Shown: piece after piece, positions 47,201-59,803 of the stretch
How positions within the stretch are numbered: the stretch's first letter is position 1
Layout: the number at the start of each line of letters is the position of its first letter
Source of the DNA: Thunnus maccoyii
Taxonomy: Eukaryota > Chordata > Actinopteri > Scombriformes > Scombridae
Direction: 5' to 3'
NCBI RefSeq assembly: GCF_910596095.1
Contig: NC_056548.1
Coordinates: 13,169,151-13,233,150 of the forward strand
DNA length: 64,000 bases
Notes under the pieces: generated by a model
Seen by the model: only the letters and a program-made list of their open reading frames with translations
Database searches by the model: none
Told to the model about the DNA's origin: nothing
Made by a program: the position numbers and the translations under genes

Positions 47201-50200
47201 TCTGGGTCGTTGAAGTCTGCAGAGGTCGTGTCCGGGGACTGGAGGCTGAAGTTGCTGCGCTGGCAGCACAGTTGGCTGGTGGTGGTCTCCAGTCTGGAAG
47301 TGTTGTGGAGCTTGGATCTTAATGAGGAATCATTGTGGTCGTCCGTCCCACAATCCTGGTCCTGGCATGGCCGCAAGGTGATCTCACTCTTGGGGATAGA
47401 AATTTCATATGGGATGGAGATACTGCCATGGTGCTCGCTGCTGGGGCCTAGTAATTTAATAAAAGTTAAATAAACAAAACATTTCATAGGAGAAAAAGCT
47501 GACAGCAGTGTAGTGTCCTTTGTACAACTACTGTAGGTACTCTGAGTGTGAAAATGAAAAATAATATATTTTCAAATAAATATAAGACAAAGATTTATTT
47601 AAAAATCAAACATTACACTACTAATGAATGATCAACAGAAACTACAGCTTTACTGCAACAGTGTTTTCATTTACCATTACAGAATGTATGTGTAAAGGGT
47701 CTAGAGTGTCCACTGGAGCGCAATTGTGTTTGCAAATTGTGAAAATGATGATTAAATTACCTATGAGGATGTTACTGGTGGATGTGTGGCGTTCTTTGAT
47801 GGGCAAGGGTTCACTGGACACACTGCTGCTGCGGCTGCTGGTTCTGGAAGAGCTTGGGTCATTGGGATAGATGGTTATACTACTGGTCATTTTACTAGCG
47901 GTGGTCACGATCGGTTTGCTGGAGATTTTGGGCTTGCCATTGGTAGACAAAGGTTCTGAAATCATCATTTCCTTCCTGTCAATCTCGACAATGGCTGGCT
48001 TAATGACAGCTTTTGATCTCAGCGCCTCACGTGGGCTGCACACTCGCTGGATCTCAATCCCTGACGGAGTGTGTGTGGGCCCCTGGTGGCCTCCCTCGGC
48101 TAAATTTGTTCTGCTGTGGAGTTCCTCGTCAAAGGAGCTCCTGGAGGAAGAGCCTTCTGATTGTGAGTCATGGACATGGGAGTATCTAGAATATCTGGAG
48201 GTTGCAGTCCTACTGCTTACAGTTGTAGTAGTCGTTTCAGTTGCAGGCTCTGGCTCAGAGGGCCTTGACCCAGTAGATTCTGTTTCGGAAGCAGAGGAAT
48301 GACCCTCTGACCCCTGGTCGTTGGTCAGCAGTGGAGTGACGTGGGATCTGTAAGCTGTGTAGGAGCCATTGGCTTTGGACAGGGTGGAGGCGACAGACAC
48401 AGAGATAGATTCCTGAACCTGGTCTATTAATTCCTGATCTGAGGCAGACGCTGTGTCCTTCTCTAGTGCAGATATACTGTTGACGTTAGTGGAGCTGTCA
48501 GGCACTACATCAGAGTTGTTTGATTCACTGTCACTACCTACATACAGTTTTGAAAACTTGTCTACTCTGCTTTTTTTGCTCTCCCCATCGTTCTGTTTGT
48601 GAGCTGTCCTCAGTGGCTTCTGATCATTAGCTGCTGGAGGGTAGCGACTCAAAACAGACACTTTTTTCACATCACTAGAGGATGTATTTACAGAGCTGTA
48701 TGTGGCTCCTCGTGTCTTTTCCTCAGTTCCTCGTCCCGTCTCTCTTATCCCATTATCAGATGAAATCGCAGTAGTTGAGGCTTTGGGTGTCCTTCTGCTC
48801 TTGTGAGCAGGACTGAGAGCTCTCCTCACAGATTTAGGAGAACTTTCCTCTGAATGGCTCAGCTCTTTGCTCCTCAGCTTGGTTTCTCTCTTGTGCTGAG
48901 GAGAGAGATCCCTGCTCCTGTGTTTGGGCGAGCTCGGTTCTGAGACAGCTGCAGCACTCCTGTATTTAGGCTTCTCCTGTCTGAAACCTCCCTTCAGAAT
49001 AATCTCTTCATTCTCAGCTTTGCCATTCTCCAGGAGCTTAGCCGGGCTTTTGGAGCAAATGATAGTGCTTCCATTGCCGTGTTTATCCACATTACTAGTT
49101 CCATTTCCTCCAATTCCAACTTTTCCACACAGCTGCGTCCTGAGCTGTTCCACCTGCTCACTCAGTTGGCGAGCCCGGTTTCGTTCCATCTGGAACTTCT
49201 CATGAAGTTCAACGTTTTTGGACTCAGACTTCTTCAGGTCCTCCTCCACTATCTCCAGCTGTTTGAGCCGGTTCTTCAGCCTCTCTACTTCCTGTGTCAG
49301 CTCCTTTACTTTGTTGTCCTCCTCCTGTGAGCCTTCGAGGCCACTGTTCTTCTCATTCTCAGATTTGTTCATGAAGCCGATGTTGTCATCAGTCAACTTC
49401 AAGTAGTCAAGGCTCTTCTTGCGTCCAGCCAGTTTACTGGTGAGGAGCCCTGTGGATGATAGTTCATCTTCAATTCTTGACCTCATGAAATCTGCACGAC
49501 CAGGGTCTGCCGACATGCCGAAGCGATTCTTCTGGTGTTCCAGTTTTTCTGTCAGCTTTAGAATAATCTTCTCGTCCTCTCTCTGTTTCTCTAGTAGCCT
49601 CTTACGCTCACTCACAAAGGTCTGGGTGAATCCCTTGAGTTTCTCAAGCTCCATAGCCAAAGCCTGTTCTGCTCTGTCCAGCTTAGTCTCAGAGCCCTCC
49701 ACTTCCTTCAAACGAGCTTTGAGCATATCCAACTCACTTGAGAGCTTCTTGGTTAAGTTCTTCTCTTCATTGAGGCTGAGGCAGAGCTGGCTACAGTCAG
49801 ACTTGCTTTTCCCAAAAGCTTCTTCCAGTTTCTCCAGTTCCGCCATCCTGCGTTGTAGACGTTCAATCTCTGCCTTTAGCTCCATTGTGAGGCTTTCCTC
49901 CTCTTCCAGTTTTTCTCTCACCGTGCGGCAGAGGTCCTCAGCTTTGCGTACCTCCTCATCCTTACCCTGGATCTTCAGGAGACGTTTTCTTAGGGCCTCC
50001 ACATCGGCAAGCAGGGACGAGTTGCTGCCTTCTGCCTGGATGATCTTGTCCTGTAGAGGAGAGAGAGAGATCAACCATTCATTAATCTGTTTATGTGCCG
50101 TTTTTATGTTCCACCTCAATCCACTCAATTGCTTCTGCACAAACAAACAAACATACAACCAGTACTGACCTGCAGGTCAAGCAGCTCATCCTCAGACTTC

Positions 50201-50301
50201 TGCAGCTTGGTGGTGGCTTCTTCCAGTTCATCCAGTCTTCGGTCAAGACTCTGCAGCTTGTGCCGCAGGTGGCGGTGTGTCATGTCTTTGTGATCAGACA
50301 T
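38243..50301 (-). CDS. luzp1: Leucine zipper protein 1
   Basis: LUZP1 is an actin- and centrosome-associated coiled-coil protein that restrains ciliogenesis. Coding exons: 50170-50301, 47761-50050, 46861-47447, 46564-46737, 39420-39688, 38243-38297; 3,507 nt, 1,168 residues (human 1,076). All junctions are GT-AG with matching phases. The N-terminus [20 protein letters not shown] resembles human; the coiled coil spans about 10-220 with [18 protein letters not shown] and [20 protein letters not shown], and a second coil spans about 287-350. The middle is Ser-rich and disordered but keeps [25 protein letters not shown] and RHTSTSNI. Exon 3 keeps [12 protein letters not shown], like human HVTVRNAWKSRR. 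Exons 5 and 6 are placed by splice sites and frame only. The start is the ATG at 50299-50301. Its position next to kdm1a matches human 1p36. Confidence 0.93.
38560..38905 (+). mobile_element. Degenerate LINE fragment (reverse transcriptase C-terminal part)
   Basis: In one plus-strand frame the sequence reads [19 protein letters not shown] and then [13 protein letters not shown], the pattern W-x(8)-I-F-G-x(7)-F-x-T-L-Y-L-G seen near the end of L1/Tx1-like ORF2 proteins. It is preceded by a Gly/Ser/Trp-containing segment that could be the degenerate zinc-knuckle region. It is isolated, short and in the luzp1 intron before the last exon. Moderately sure at best. Confidence 0.4.
39420..39688 (-). 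CDS. luzp1: luzp1 penultimate coding exon (inferred)
   Basis: Open in phase 0 from the acceptor (GATAGTGTAG) to the donor (CAG|GTAGAAG), 269 nt. It encodes a Pro/Gly-rich segment with [20 protein letters not shown] and then [20 protein letters not shown]. Phase 0 at its start fits exon 4 and phase 2 at its end fits exon 6. It is GC-rich relative to its surroundings, as expected for coding sequence. It lies about 6.9 kb from exon 4. Confidence 0.65.
39689..46563 (-). other. luzp1 intron 4, 6.9 kb
   Basis: Long intron between the two exon clusters. It contains the dispersed repeat at about 41.97-42.53 kb and otherwise no feature I can support. Confidence 0.55.
41970..42530 (+). repeat. Dispersed fish repeat with GCTAACATG / CATGGCAATCCATC modules
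   Basis: It contains GCTAACATGGTCACAATGAC, CCAACATGCTGATGTTCATG, CAAAGTACAGCTGAGGCTG and CATGGCAATCCATCTGATAG, all of which I recognise as parts of one abundant percomorph repeat of unknown mechanism. The ends carry loosely inverted AGCTCTGCGAG / CTGCTAGCGTGG sequence. Noncoding. Confidence 0.75.
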
Positions 50302-50551
50302 GGCCACAAAGTTCTTTGAGATAAGTGTCTTGTATGTGTTCTGTTCTTCTGGTTATTTGATGACAACGTTTTGGGAGGTCCACATTTGTGTTTGTGTCCT
50401 TTAGGGTGGTCTAAGTGTTATACGTTTGCCGACGTGAAAGGTGTTGTCAATTCTCCTTTCTCTCAGCGGTCCGTCTTGTTTTGTTTTTGTGACTGTCGCT
50501 TTAAGACTTTGAAGTTCCCTCAGAGTGGTGTTTAGCAGACAAATCTGTCAT
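50302..50551 (-). other. luzp1 5' UTR in the start exon
   Basis: A plausible acceptor (CCTCCTACAG on the minus strand, 50552-50561) precedes about 250 nt of leader before the ATG. So at least one upstream noncoding exon exists but cannot be located. Confidence 0.5.
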
Positions 50552-53500
50552 CTGTAGGAGGAACAGAAAAAACAACACTTAGTCATTCCTAATTTGTCAA
50601 TGACAGTCATTTGCATTCTAAAATGTAACTCAGTCAGTGTAGTAAAGGAATGAGAGAGAGAAAAAGAGATTAGCTGGTTACACATGATGAAAGCACACAA
50701 GCACATTCAGGATATGATTTCACAGTTTCATCTAATTGCTGTGACACAAACCATAGGACAGGACTAAAATGGGCCAAGCGCCACCATATGGACTGTAAAC
50801 ACACACTCGCTGGCACACATATACAAAGACACACACAAATTCTTGGCAGATCATTAAACATGAGAAGCACAACATACAAGAACAAATATAGAGCAATTAA
50901 TTTAGCACAATTAATACAAATTCTAACGAATTTGACTAGTCACTGTAAAGTTAGTTACCAACCTTTCATCCATAAAAATAAACATTACACAAGCATGTAT
51001 TATGTGGACATAATATGCTGCAAATATGCTGCACCCTCCTCTTCCTTTTTCTCATTGAACCACCATGTATTTCACCTTGCCTGTCCTTCGAAGGAGCTGG
51101 GGGGTGGGGGGTGGCGCTGCTTACGTGTGTGTGTGTGCGTGGATGGGGGTTTCAACATGCCTGTACATGCACACACACTTTGTCGTCTCCCTAATGTTGT
51201 ATCCGACATTGATTTCAGCTTTCCTGCCTGCCTTCTGCTGACAGCAGCATATCTCAATAACACCGGCCTCCTTTGCACACAGACAGCTGTCACCAAGGCA
51301 ACCACTACATCATAGGCCCGTCACAACACCATCCACGGGCCACTTGGGACGGCTGTGATGATAAAACAACACTGTGAACAGAGACTATCAGATAAATTAA
51401 CTCTGACACGAGGGAAGATCCCACATTAAAGTCCAATAACTGTTACAAATAAGGATGTTGCAGCTGTGTTATCCTTTTGTTAGTCAGTACAATTGACTCC
51501 TTACTAACTTCCTCCGTCTGTAGGCCCAGCATCGTTCAGTGTGATGAGAACACCGATTATTAGCACACCACAGTCTGGCTGTCAGCATGACCTCCATCAA
51601 TCGAACAGCCGGAGCTTTTGTCTCATGCATGATTCAGGTAGTGGGCTTTCCTGCGTCTAAATCCTATTACTCCCCTTCCCCCCCGTCATTCTGCCAAGCT
51701 TCCCCCCACTGACTGCGAGGAAAAAAAAAATCGACCTGAGGGTAGGACATAACATCTGCACACATCATCACTTATCGACATCCCTGACAACCAGCCACCA
51801 CTCCGTGTCTCCTCTTTCCCCCTCGTCTACAGTACAATGTTCAAAGACTGCCTTTCTAAAGCTGCAAACCACTACATAAAGACTACTGTAGTTGGAAGAC
51901 GTTTTCTTTTACATTAAATAACTTTAGGCGCTGTAAAAAAAGATCAACCAGTGCAGTAAATGTACTAAATCTTTTTATCTACATGAACTATGTGCGTATA
52001 CATGATATACAACAAGGTATAAGTTGCCATTATGGTTTACTCCAGCATAGCTTCATATACTTTCTATCGTTTGATTTGGTGTAAAAAGTCTAAACCAATC
52101 TCCCCGCAATTCATTAAATGTCTTGTTGAACATAAACCAAGGCAATCAGCTTTGAAAGTCAATATGGCAACAATTACTTTATGAAAAAACACAAAGCGTT
52201 TCACCGTAGCGTTTTAATTATTCTTTACTTTGATGAGGTCTAGTGGTTTCTCAGTGGAGTACAAGACTTTAAGGAACATGGATTGCAGAAGGAGTAGGCA
52301 AAAAGACACATGGGGGAAAAAAAAAATGTTGGAGAGAAAACTGCTAGCTTAGCTGTCCAGATGAATGCCAAAACACCTTAGTCAATAAAGTCATTTTGTG
52401 CTGCTTTAGCTTTGTCCAGCTGTGGCTTGTTAAGCGAGTTGAAGACCACTTTTTCTCTTTTGTCTTGAGGTGGCAGCTGTGGTCCAAAACCTGTCCTGGC
52501 TGCTGGCTGATCCGGTTCTAGTGGAGTAAAATACTATAAAAAATTCTGACAGATCCAGAAGACAGCACTCGCTGGCACAAAACTTTCAACAAGTATGATT
52601 CTGTTTTTCATGACAGCTCTTCAAGCTGCACTATGCTGCTCAGGGGAAAATGTAACCACTGAAAAAGTTGAGAGAATTACCTTTTAACAGTGTGAGTAAG
52701 CAGAAGAAGGGATTCCCTGTACACCAAAACTAGATGGATATTTTTACTATTTGGTGGCATTCTGTCAATAATCAAACATCCATCTGGTTCACAGATTTCT
52801 AATCATCTTAGATACACATTTTGGGCAACCACAAATGATTTTTGGACCTTGCATGGCTCATGTTCAAAATTCAACAACTCAAAGCTGCTCTGGTTGAGCC
52901 CTGTCCTGGTTAATAATGGCGTCCGCTAGGTCCAGCTACTCCTGTCTTGGCAGGCTGCCTACCTCTCCTCTCATTCTGCCTTTATTTCTTTGCCAGCTCT
53001 CTACTTCCCTCCCTCATCTCTCCCCTCCATCTCTCTCAGACACGCACACCAGCACGGCCAAGTGGGCGCTTTTAAGGGGCGGCAGTGCGTGCAAAGCGAC
53101 TCTGGCAAGGGCCCGACTCTGCCAAACCAATCAACATACCTGATTCACTTATCACAGGGGCCGGGGGCCTCATTAGCTACGTTTGGGACGAGACAGAAGG
53201 GACTTAGAAGAAGAAGGATGGTCAATGAGATGGAAAAGAGGAGAGGAGAATGGAAGAGATGCAGTGTGGTGGAGGGAAAGGGAGAAGAGAGAGATAAGTT
53301 GAAGGAAAGATGGATAAAAAGAAGTGGTTACATGTGAGAGACAGCCAGACTGGAGTTTGGGTCATTAATGTTTAGTCTTAAACCATGAATTCCTTCCATT
53401 TAGGACCTTAGATATGAGCTCGTAAACGCTGAATTCCTGTATGCCTTTGATTTGATTTTCCACACCTCACACTCAAGACTCGGAAGAATATTCAAACACA

Positions 53501-56500
53501 CACACACACACAATCATACACACAAGTACACATGCAAGCTGAGTGTACTCAAGTTTGTCAGTGTAATTACAGGATTGGTCTTCGTGAAAGTAAAAGGTGT
53601 GTTGTGTGCCCTTTGGGCAAGAACAGGTTTTAAGAGAAGTGAGTGAAGAAGGGGGGGGGGGGAAGCGAGGAAGTACGGCAGGAAGGGGTTGCTGATGTAT
53701 TCTGAACTCAAACTGAACACAGTTTCATTCCCCCGTTTTGTGCTTTGTTTGACAATTATGGAAAACCTGCAGGGGGGTAGGAGCTGTGAGGCAGGGAAAC
53801 TGACCCCTTTTATGCAGACACATTCCTAATGACAGACTAACCAGGGCACTGCCAGTCCTTCGCTCTGCCTCGCCTGCTCTTAACCAGGCCTCCGACAGAC
53901 TCTCCAGACTCTCCATGGCCCTCGCTGAGAAAAAGCCCATTCCTAACCAGAGCATTATCTGGCCAGAACCCAGAGAGTATATAAAAACATTTCAAATTTA
54001 TTTTTCTTCAGTCTGCTGTGAGCTAGATAGATTAGGGCAATTTGGAGTCCAGACATAATTTCAGTCAAAGAAATTCCAGTGATTGCTTTCTGAACACAAT
54101 CCTGTCACTGTATTTTTGCAAGGGTTGTTTAGCTCCTTGTAGACTGAGGGGCAGACCTCACCTGTGTGATTACTGTGACTACCTGACACAAGTAGATATC
54201 ATCTAATATGTCTGTAATGTATAATCTCATTGTGAAATACAGACAACAGCTTCAACAAGTGCTGTTTGGTAGTTCTAGCAACTTTCATTTCCCGATTTCT
54301 GGACAGGAAGTTCCTAACTTGACCTTTCACTCCCTTTTGCACTCCGACTGACTGCCGTCGTTACAAGAAACAGGGCACCGAGACTGTTGGGAGTCTGCGA
54401 GGCTCTGTGGTTTGACAGTGAAGACATAAAAAGTTATTGTGGGGGGGTGAAGATACCAAGATAGATCCAGAAACGAGGATACTAGAATTAGAAAGAATGA
54501 GCCAGGAGACGGTAGCAACACAAGGACACAGAGTCACTAATGCAAAGCAAGGCTGGATTATCAACTGGGCAAGGCATGCAACTGCCCTGGAGCTCCAGAA
54601 GGCTTCAGGTTCACCATGTGGCAAACAGTTTGCAATTTAATTAATCTAAAATGTGTTAATACTGAATGCACCACTAGAGAATATAATTAGCTGAAACGAT
54701 GGGGCCTTGAGGCAATGTCTGTTTTATTACCACATTAAAAATCGTAATTTAGTGAGTTTGTGAGTGAGTTGCAAGCCTGTTCCATGCGGTGCTTCACATC
54801 TAAAAAGAGAAACTGAGGGCAGACAGATAAAGATGCAATGGGAGGATCAGACAGCGATGGATGCAAGACGAGGGGAACGATAAAAAGAGGGTCTTCATTT
54901 TGTCTTGGACCAACAACACCGAAAGGATTTGGAAGTTAAACTTTTCTGAGGAGGTCCATCCACTCTGCTCGCTCTCTCTCAAATACACACACACACACAC
55001 ACACCAAGGTTACAATCATACACCATATCATTAAGGCTTTAGCCACTCTCTTCCTGCCTGCCTGTTGCCTTCGGTACATTCTGTTCTCTCCATGAAAGAG
55101 AGAAAGAAGGAAGGAAAGAAAGAGAAAAAAATTCCCCTCTCCCTTGCACTTGACGTTAGGTTGGAACTTATGGTTTTGAAGCTCTTCTGCCTCATAAACG
55201 CTAGTTAATAAAGGGCCCGAGTCCAATCAAAATGCCTCAACCGCATCTTCATGTAGGGGGTTACTGCCAGTTTGCACAAATGAATGTTTGACAAATACTC
55301 TGTGTGTTTGTGTGTGTGTGTGTGTGAGGAGGGACGGCTGCTGTGGATGGATGCTGGCGCAGCAGTGGAAGCCACAAGATGGTGGAGACCTGCATTTTTC
55401 CGTTTTTCCAAGAAAGAGAAAACCGGCATCCCATAATGTTCGGTTTGTCGTTTCCTGTGCTGTCATGTAACTTTTTTCTCTGTTTCTTTCACCCTTTCAG
55501 TTTTGCACCACTTCTGGAAAAATGGTAAAGAAATGAAAGGCAGTGTTGCATTTCAGCAGAAAAATGGACAAGGCGCTAAGTTCATGTAGCTTGTTCATTA
55601 AAGCGAGCTGAAACGGGATGGGGAATACCTTCTCTCCTTGTATTTTTCCCTGAGATCCTGGGAGAAATGACTACTTACAATATAAGTATTGAAATGTGGT
55701 GGAATAGTGGGTAAACAAAACGTCGTCTCTGGTAGAAAAAAAGATTTGTTTATGGGAGAAGACATGGAAGTTCAACCACAATATCACTATAACAATAAAG
55801 TAGATGCTGTCTGCTTGTCAGGGCAGCGTCACACAATGTTAAAATATTCCTCAGTGACAATATTTCTTGGTTTTTTTTAATGATTTTTTCCCATCTATAA
55901 TTTATTCTGCCACTTCAAAAAAGGGTTGAATGAAAGGTAAAGACGGTCACACAAACAAAGGAGATGATAAAGTGACATTTCCTGCTAAGCCTGAGTACAG
56001 ATTACTGGAAACACTCAGCGTGGATACATTTCTGTTTGGATTTCCTGTCATTTGTAAACAATCTGATCTCATTTTACATTTTAAGAGGACCAAGGTGCTC
56101 TTTCTGGTTTTAAACACTGAGAGCAAATTACGATAGCAGTGCTCGTAGAGAATTATCGTTGGGTACGGTGGTTATTGTTTGAGGTCATTTTTTATGACCT
56201 CAAACAAAATGCCAAACAAAAGGCAAAAATGCCAAACATAAACTGGTTTCAGTTTCTCAAATGTGGTGACTTTATGCTTTTCTTTGTCAAACTTGATAGT
56301 AAACTGAATATGTTTGAAAGTTGGGACTGTGGGTCTAACAAAACAAGACGTATGAAGAAATCACCATGGACTCAGATGGAAATTATAAAGGGCATTTTCA
56401 CTTTTTTCTGATATTTGACAAAATCAGATTCAACATTATTCTAATATTATATGGATGGGCTAGAAGATAAAATAAAAAAGGTAGCTAAACTTCAAAAATA

Positions 56501-57640
56501 TAATAATCAACATGTATCAATCACATACTATTCTCTTCATCCAAAAAACAACCAAAAAAAAGACATAAAGAAAATTCACTATACCTTCAAAAGTCAAACT
56601 TGACACACCCATTATTCAATGTCAAAGTGAGGTCAAAGTTTATGCTTAGGGTGAATGTTCTCCTTATGATAAACTTTTATGTGAATGTTACAGTCAGTTT
56701 TAGTTCAAAGCTTGGCTGGAAAGTAACAATCCTCTCTCTGGTCTTAGCCCAGTAACCCAGAGCCTTTTCTAGGTCTCTCCTCCCCTCCCCTGTCTGTCTA
56801 CATCAAGAGCCTTGTTGCTGGGGCTTAAAACCAGCACTCTGCTTATACGAGGCAGCATGATAAGATGATGAAAGAGGGAAATATGGGGGAGGGGGATGAT
56901 AAATGCCAGAGAAAGGTGAAAGGGAGGTGAGATAGACGTGGCAGAGAAAGAGAGAAAAGCCAGAGGAGTTACAGTACAGTGTCTGTCTGACCTGCAAGTG
57001 TCTGACGGTTCTACACAAAAACACATTTTTGCCTTCTGCATTTATGACCTGATTGAGGATGTCTTTTAAGAGGTTGAGTCAAACTCAAAGCCCTCAGAGC
57101 TTTCGGGCTCTGTTCCTGATCCTGGTGGCAGAGCAATAAATTGGAGCATGTTCTTCAGCAGGAAAAAAAAAAACAGCACAACACACAGGATTACATACAC
57201 CAGTCACTGTTGCTGCGACCAAGTAGCAGAGCAGGAGAAAGATATTAGATGCTCTATTTAAAACAGCAGCACATGAAAATACTGGCCAGTCAGTTGCTAG
57301 CTTGTCCTCAGGCAGATTTGCAGCCAAGGAGATCTGGAGCAACTTAAATCTAGTCTGTTCTAATAGAAATCCAGTTTATAGCACAAAAGCAGGCAAGTGG
57401 GGATTCACTGACTTGCTCAACAACACTACATGCTAGATTTTCCCTGTTACTGCTAACATCTTTCCAGTCTCTGTTGGTTTCAGCACTTGCCCCAAATGTC
57501 ACAAGAATAATTATATAATTTGTAGTGTATTTGTAGCTATTGGCATGACAGGTGAAACTACAGATCCAACGTCCTCACAGGTCCACTTGGTTACAAGTAA
57601 AGAAGACCAAATCAGTCAGGCCCAAATATTCAGTGTAATA
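50552..57640. other. Upstream intron or intergenic sequence of luzp1
   Basis: No coding exon recognised. It contains CA/GT-rich patches near 51130, 53500, 54985 and 55310, and a perfect short inverted repeat at 56175-56207. No CpG-dense promoter stands out, so the luzp1 promoter may lie beyond the window. Confidence 0.45.
56175..56207. repeat. Perfect 14-bp inverted repeat with 5-nt loop
   Basis: The arms are TTGTTTGAGGTCAT and its exact reverse complement ATGACCTCAAACAA, separated by five T. It is followed by a small tandem of AAATGCCAAACA units. Confidence 0.8.
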
Positions 57641-58035
57641 AAGTCAGGTAAAGTCTCGGGCTAAACCAATAAACTGGCTAGGATGATATATGTGCAGATA
57701 TTAGCTTATTATTAGCTTACAGATATATATGTGTATGTCAGTCTATTGGTATTGTTGTAAATGTCAAAGATACTGTATCTCTGAGGTGATGTTTTTAAGT
57801 GCAGTCTATTAGTTAATTTAGAGTCTATTTTTTGACTGAATAAAGTCTCTGCGTGGTACGTAGCTTAAAAAAAAACCCCAAAAAAACCCCACAATTTATC
57901 CTCATAAAAAAAATTTGTTTATCTTATATTAAAAACATGATACTGGCTCATATATCATCATTATCTGATTTTTGCAACTCTCATATTGGTATTGGCCTCA
58001 AAAATCCAGAGTCAGTTGGGCTCTACTGGGGTCCC
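57640..58035. mobile_element. Degenerate MITE-like element, copy A (GATATTAGCTTATT family)
   Basis: It contains GCAGATATTAGCTTATTATT and ends TATTGGTATTGGCCTCAAAA followed by a GTTGGGCTCTAC terminus. It resembles the element at 59.3-59.8 kb and a family I recognise from fish with TATCGG-rich interiors and GCCCGACC termini. Heavily mutated. Confidence 0.55.
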
Positions 58036-59328
58036 GTTGTGATGTTGCCGGTCTGTGGTCTGTGTGATAATATGTTTAATACACAAAAGGATTGAAATGG
58101 ACTCGATCAACTCTGATCATGTGGTGAGTCACTGACATCGCAGAGGAAAAATGTTTTCAATAATTATTAACAATATAAAACTCTGGATTTGTACAGACCT
58201 CTACTACAGATGTGTGGAAGTTATTATGTTTCAGGTGTTGTAGTGGACATGGACGGTTGCTTTCAGACATTCAGGCACAGAACTGCACAATGTGACGAGT
58301 AACGCTTTTGGAGTCGGTATAGCGTCTGTTAATGTTTGGTAGTGTTTGCAAATATATATTATACTGTATATTACAACATATACAATAATATCCACAATCC
58401 AGCTCGACTGTATAAGCCAAAACGTATATTTGTCCATTTTTGATCATGACTGGAATGTCCACTCACTGACTCATTAACTAATATATAAAGCTATATGTAT
58501 ATTAATACTTACATGGTTAAAGATATTACTAATACTTCTAAATATGTGTGGTGTTCTGTGTATAAATGTGAATACATGCTTCAGACAAACACAAGTTTGG
58601 CAGTACTCTTGTTATTGATGTAAACACACAAATTTATGTCCCATGTGTTTTGCCATAAAGTGTCCATGAAATATTTCCCAACTCTACTCGGGCATGTCCT
58701 CAGCCTGCTGCCCTCTGTGTTTGGGGTCAGAGGTCACTGACACTGTAAACATGCAAAACACTCCACACGACACATCGGGGCAAAACAGAGCGAGGCCCCT
58801 GATTAGGAGAGCAGATTGTGTTGTTTTGTACTGCAAGGACGAACTGAACTCAGCTTCGTTCTTGCTTGAAAAATGATACGGGAGGTTTGTTGCCAGATAG
58901 TGGTTGTTCAAAGAGACTAATAAATATTTGTCAATTTAGACTTTAAGCATTTCAGACTTTAAGTGTCAGCAGACTCTATTGACTTATAAATGGATTTGTG
59001 TGTATGTGTGCGTGAGCTGCTATCTTGTGGAATGAAACCACGGGAAGTTCCAGTTGTGAAGTGATAGACAGGAAGACTCCAGAAGGAGACACACAGTAAC
59101 TTTCCGTCCACACTATGACATTAATGAGTCATGATTAGATAGGATGATGAGAGAGGATGAAAAGGAGAGAACCATTAAACAACCTTTTATGGAAATGACA
59201 AAAATGAAAATCCTCAATAGACGGGCAAGGAAGCAAGAAGATAACATAACCCTATTTAAAGCTTATTTAAAACACTGATGTGACTGAATACAAGCCAATG
59301 AAACAGGAAAAGATGGATAATAAAATAG
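58036..59328. other. Noncoding, no feature seen
   Basis: AT-rich sequence between the two related elements; no protein or RNA gene recognised. Confidence 0.5.
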
Positions 59329-59803
59329 TGCCCGACCAATATATGAAATGGCTGAGCTGATATATCTGCTGATATTAGCTTATTGCAGATATCTCAGCTT
59401 ATAATTAACCCCCCAACAACAAAGGGTACAAACATGCCAAAGACATTTTTTGAGGTAATTTAGAAACAGTGTCATTATTTTTCAACTGTAAAATATCCTG
59501 CTATGTGTACTTATATCTTATCTCTGTCTTATAAGATGTTTATTTAATGTTATGTGTGTATGTAACAAAAAAGATGAACACAGGCTGGTGTGTTGTTATT
59601 AGACTTTTTTGACTCAAATATAGATATTGGTCTAAAAATTCATCTTTGTCTTTTTGACATTTTGACATGTCACAGTAGGTAGTAGTAGTAGTAATAGTAG
59701 TAGTAGTAGTAGCACAGGTATAAATAATAAAATGAATGATGGCTGAATTCCATTTCGCTGCTTTGGGAAAAGGCCTGTATACTGTAGGTCGGGCTCTATA
59801 ACA
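59329..59803. mobile_element. Degenerate MITE-like element, copy B, with a TAG microsatellite inside
   Basis: The left end reads AGTGCCCGACCAATAT; the right end, reverse-complemented, reads ATAGAGCCCGACCTAC, giving a short terminal inverted repeat AGnGCCCGACC. The interior has GATATTAGCTTATTGCAGAT, as in copy A. A (TAG)n run at about 59675-59713 interrupts it. Confidence 0.6.

Noticed and set aside
47871..50168. Plus-strand open frames up to 249 codons opposite luzp1
   Set aside because: Shadow frames of the coiled-coil exon; Ser/Leu-rich composition is the antisense of Glu/Lys-rich coding.
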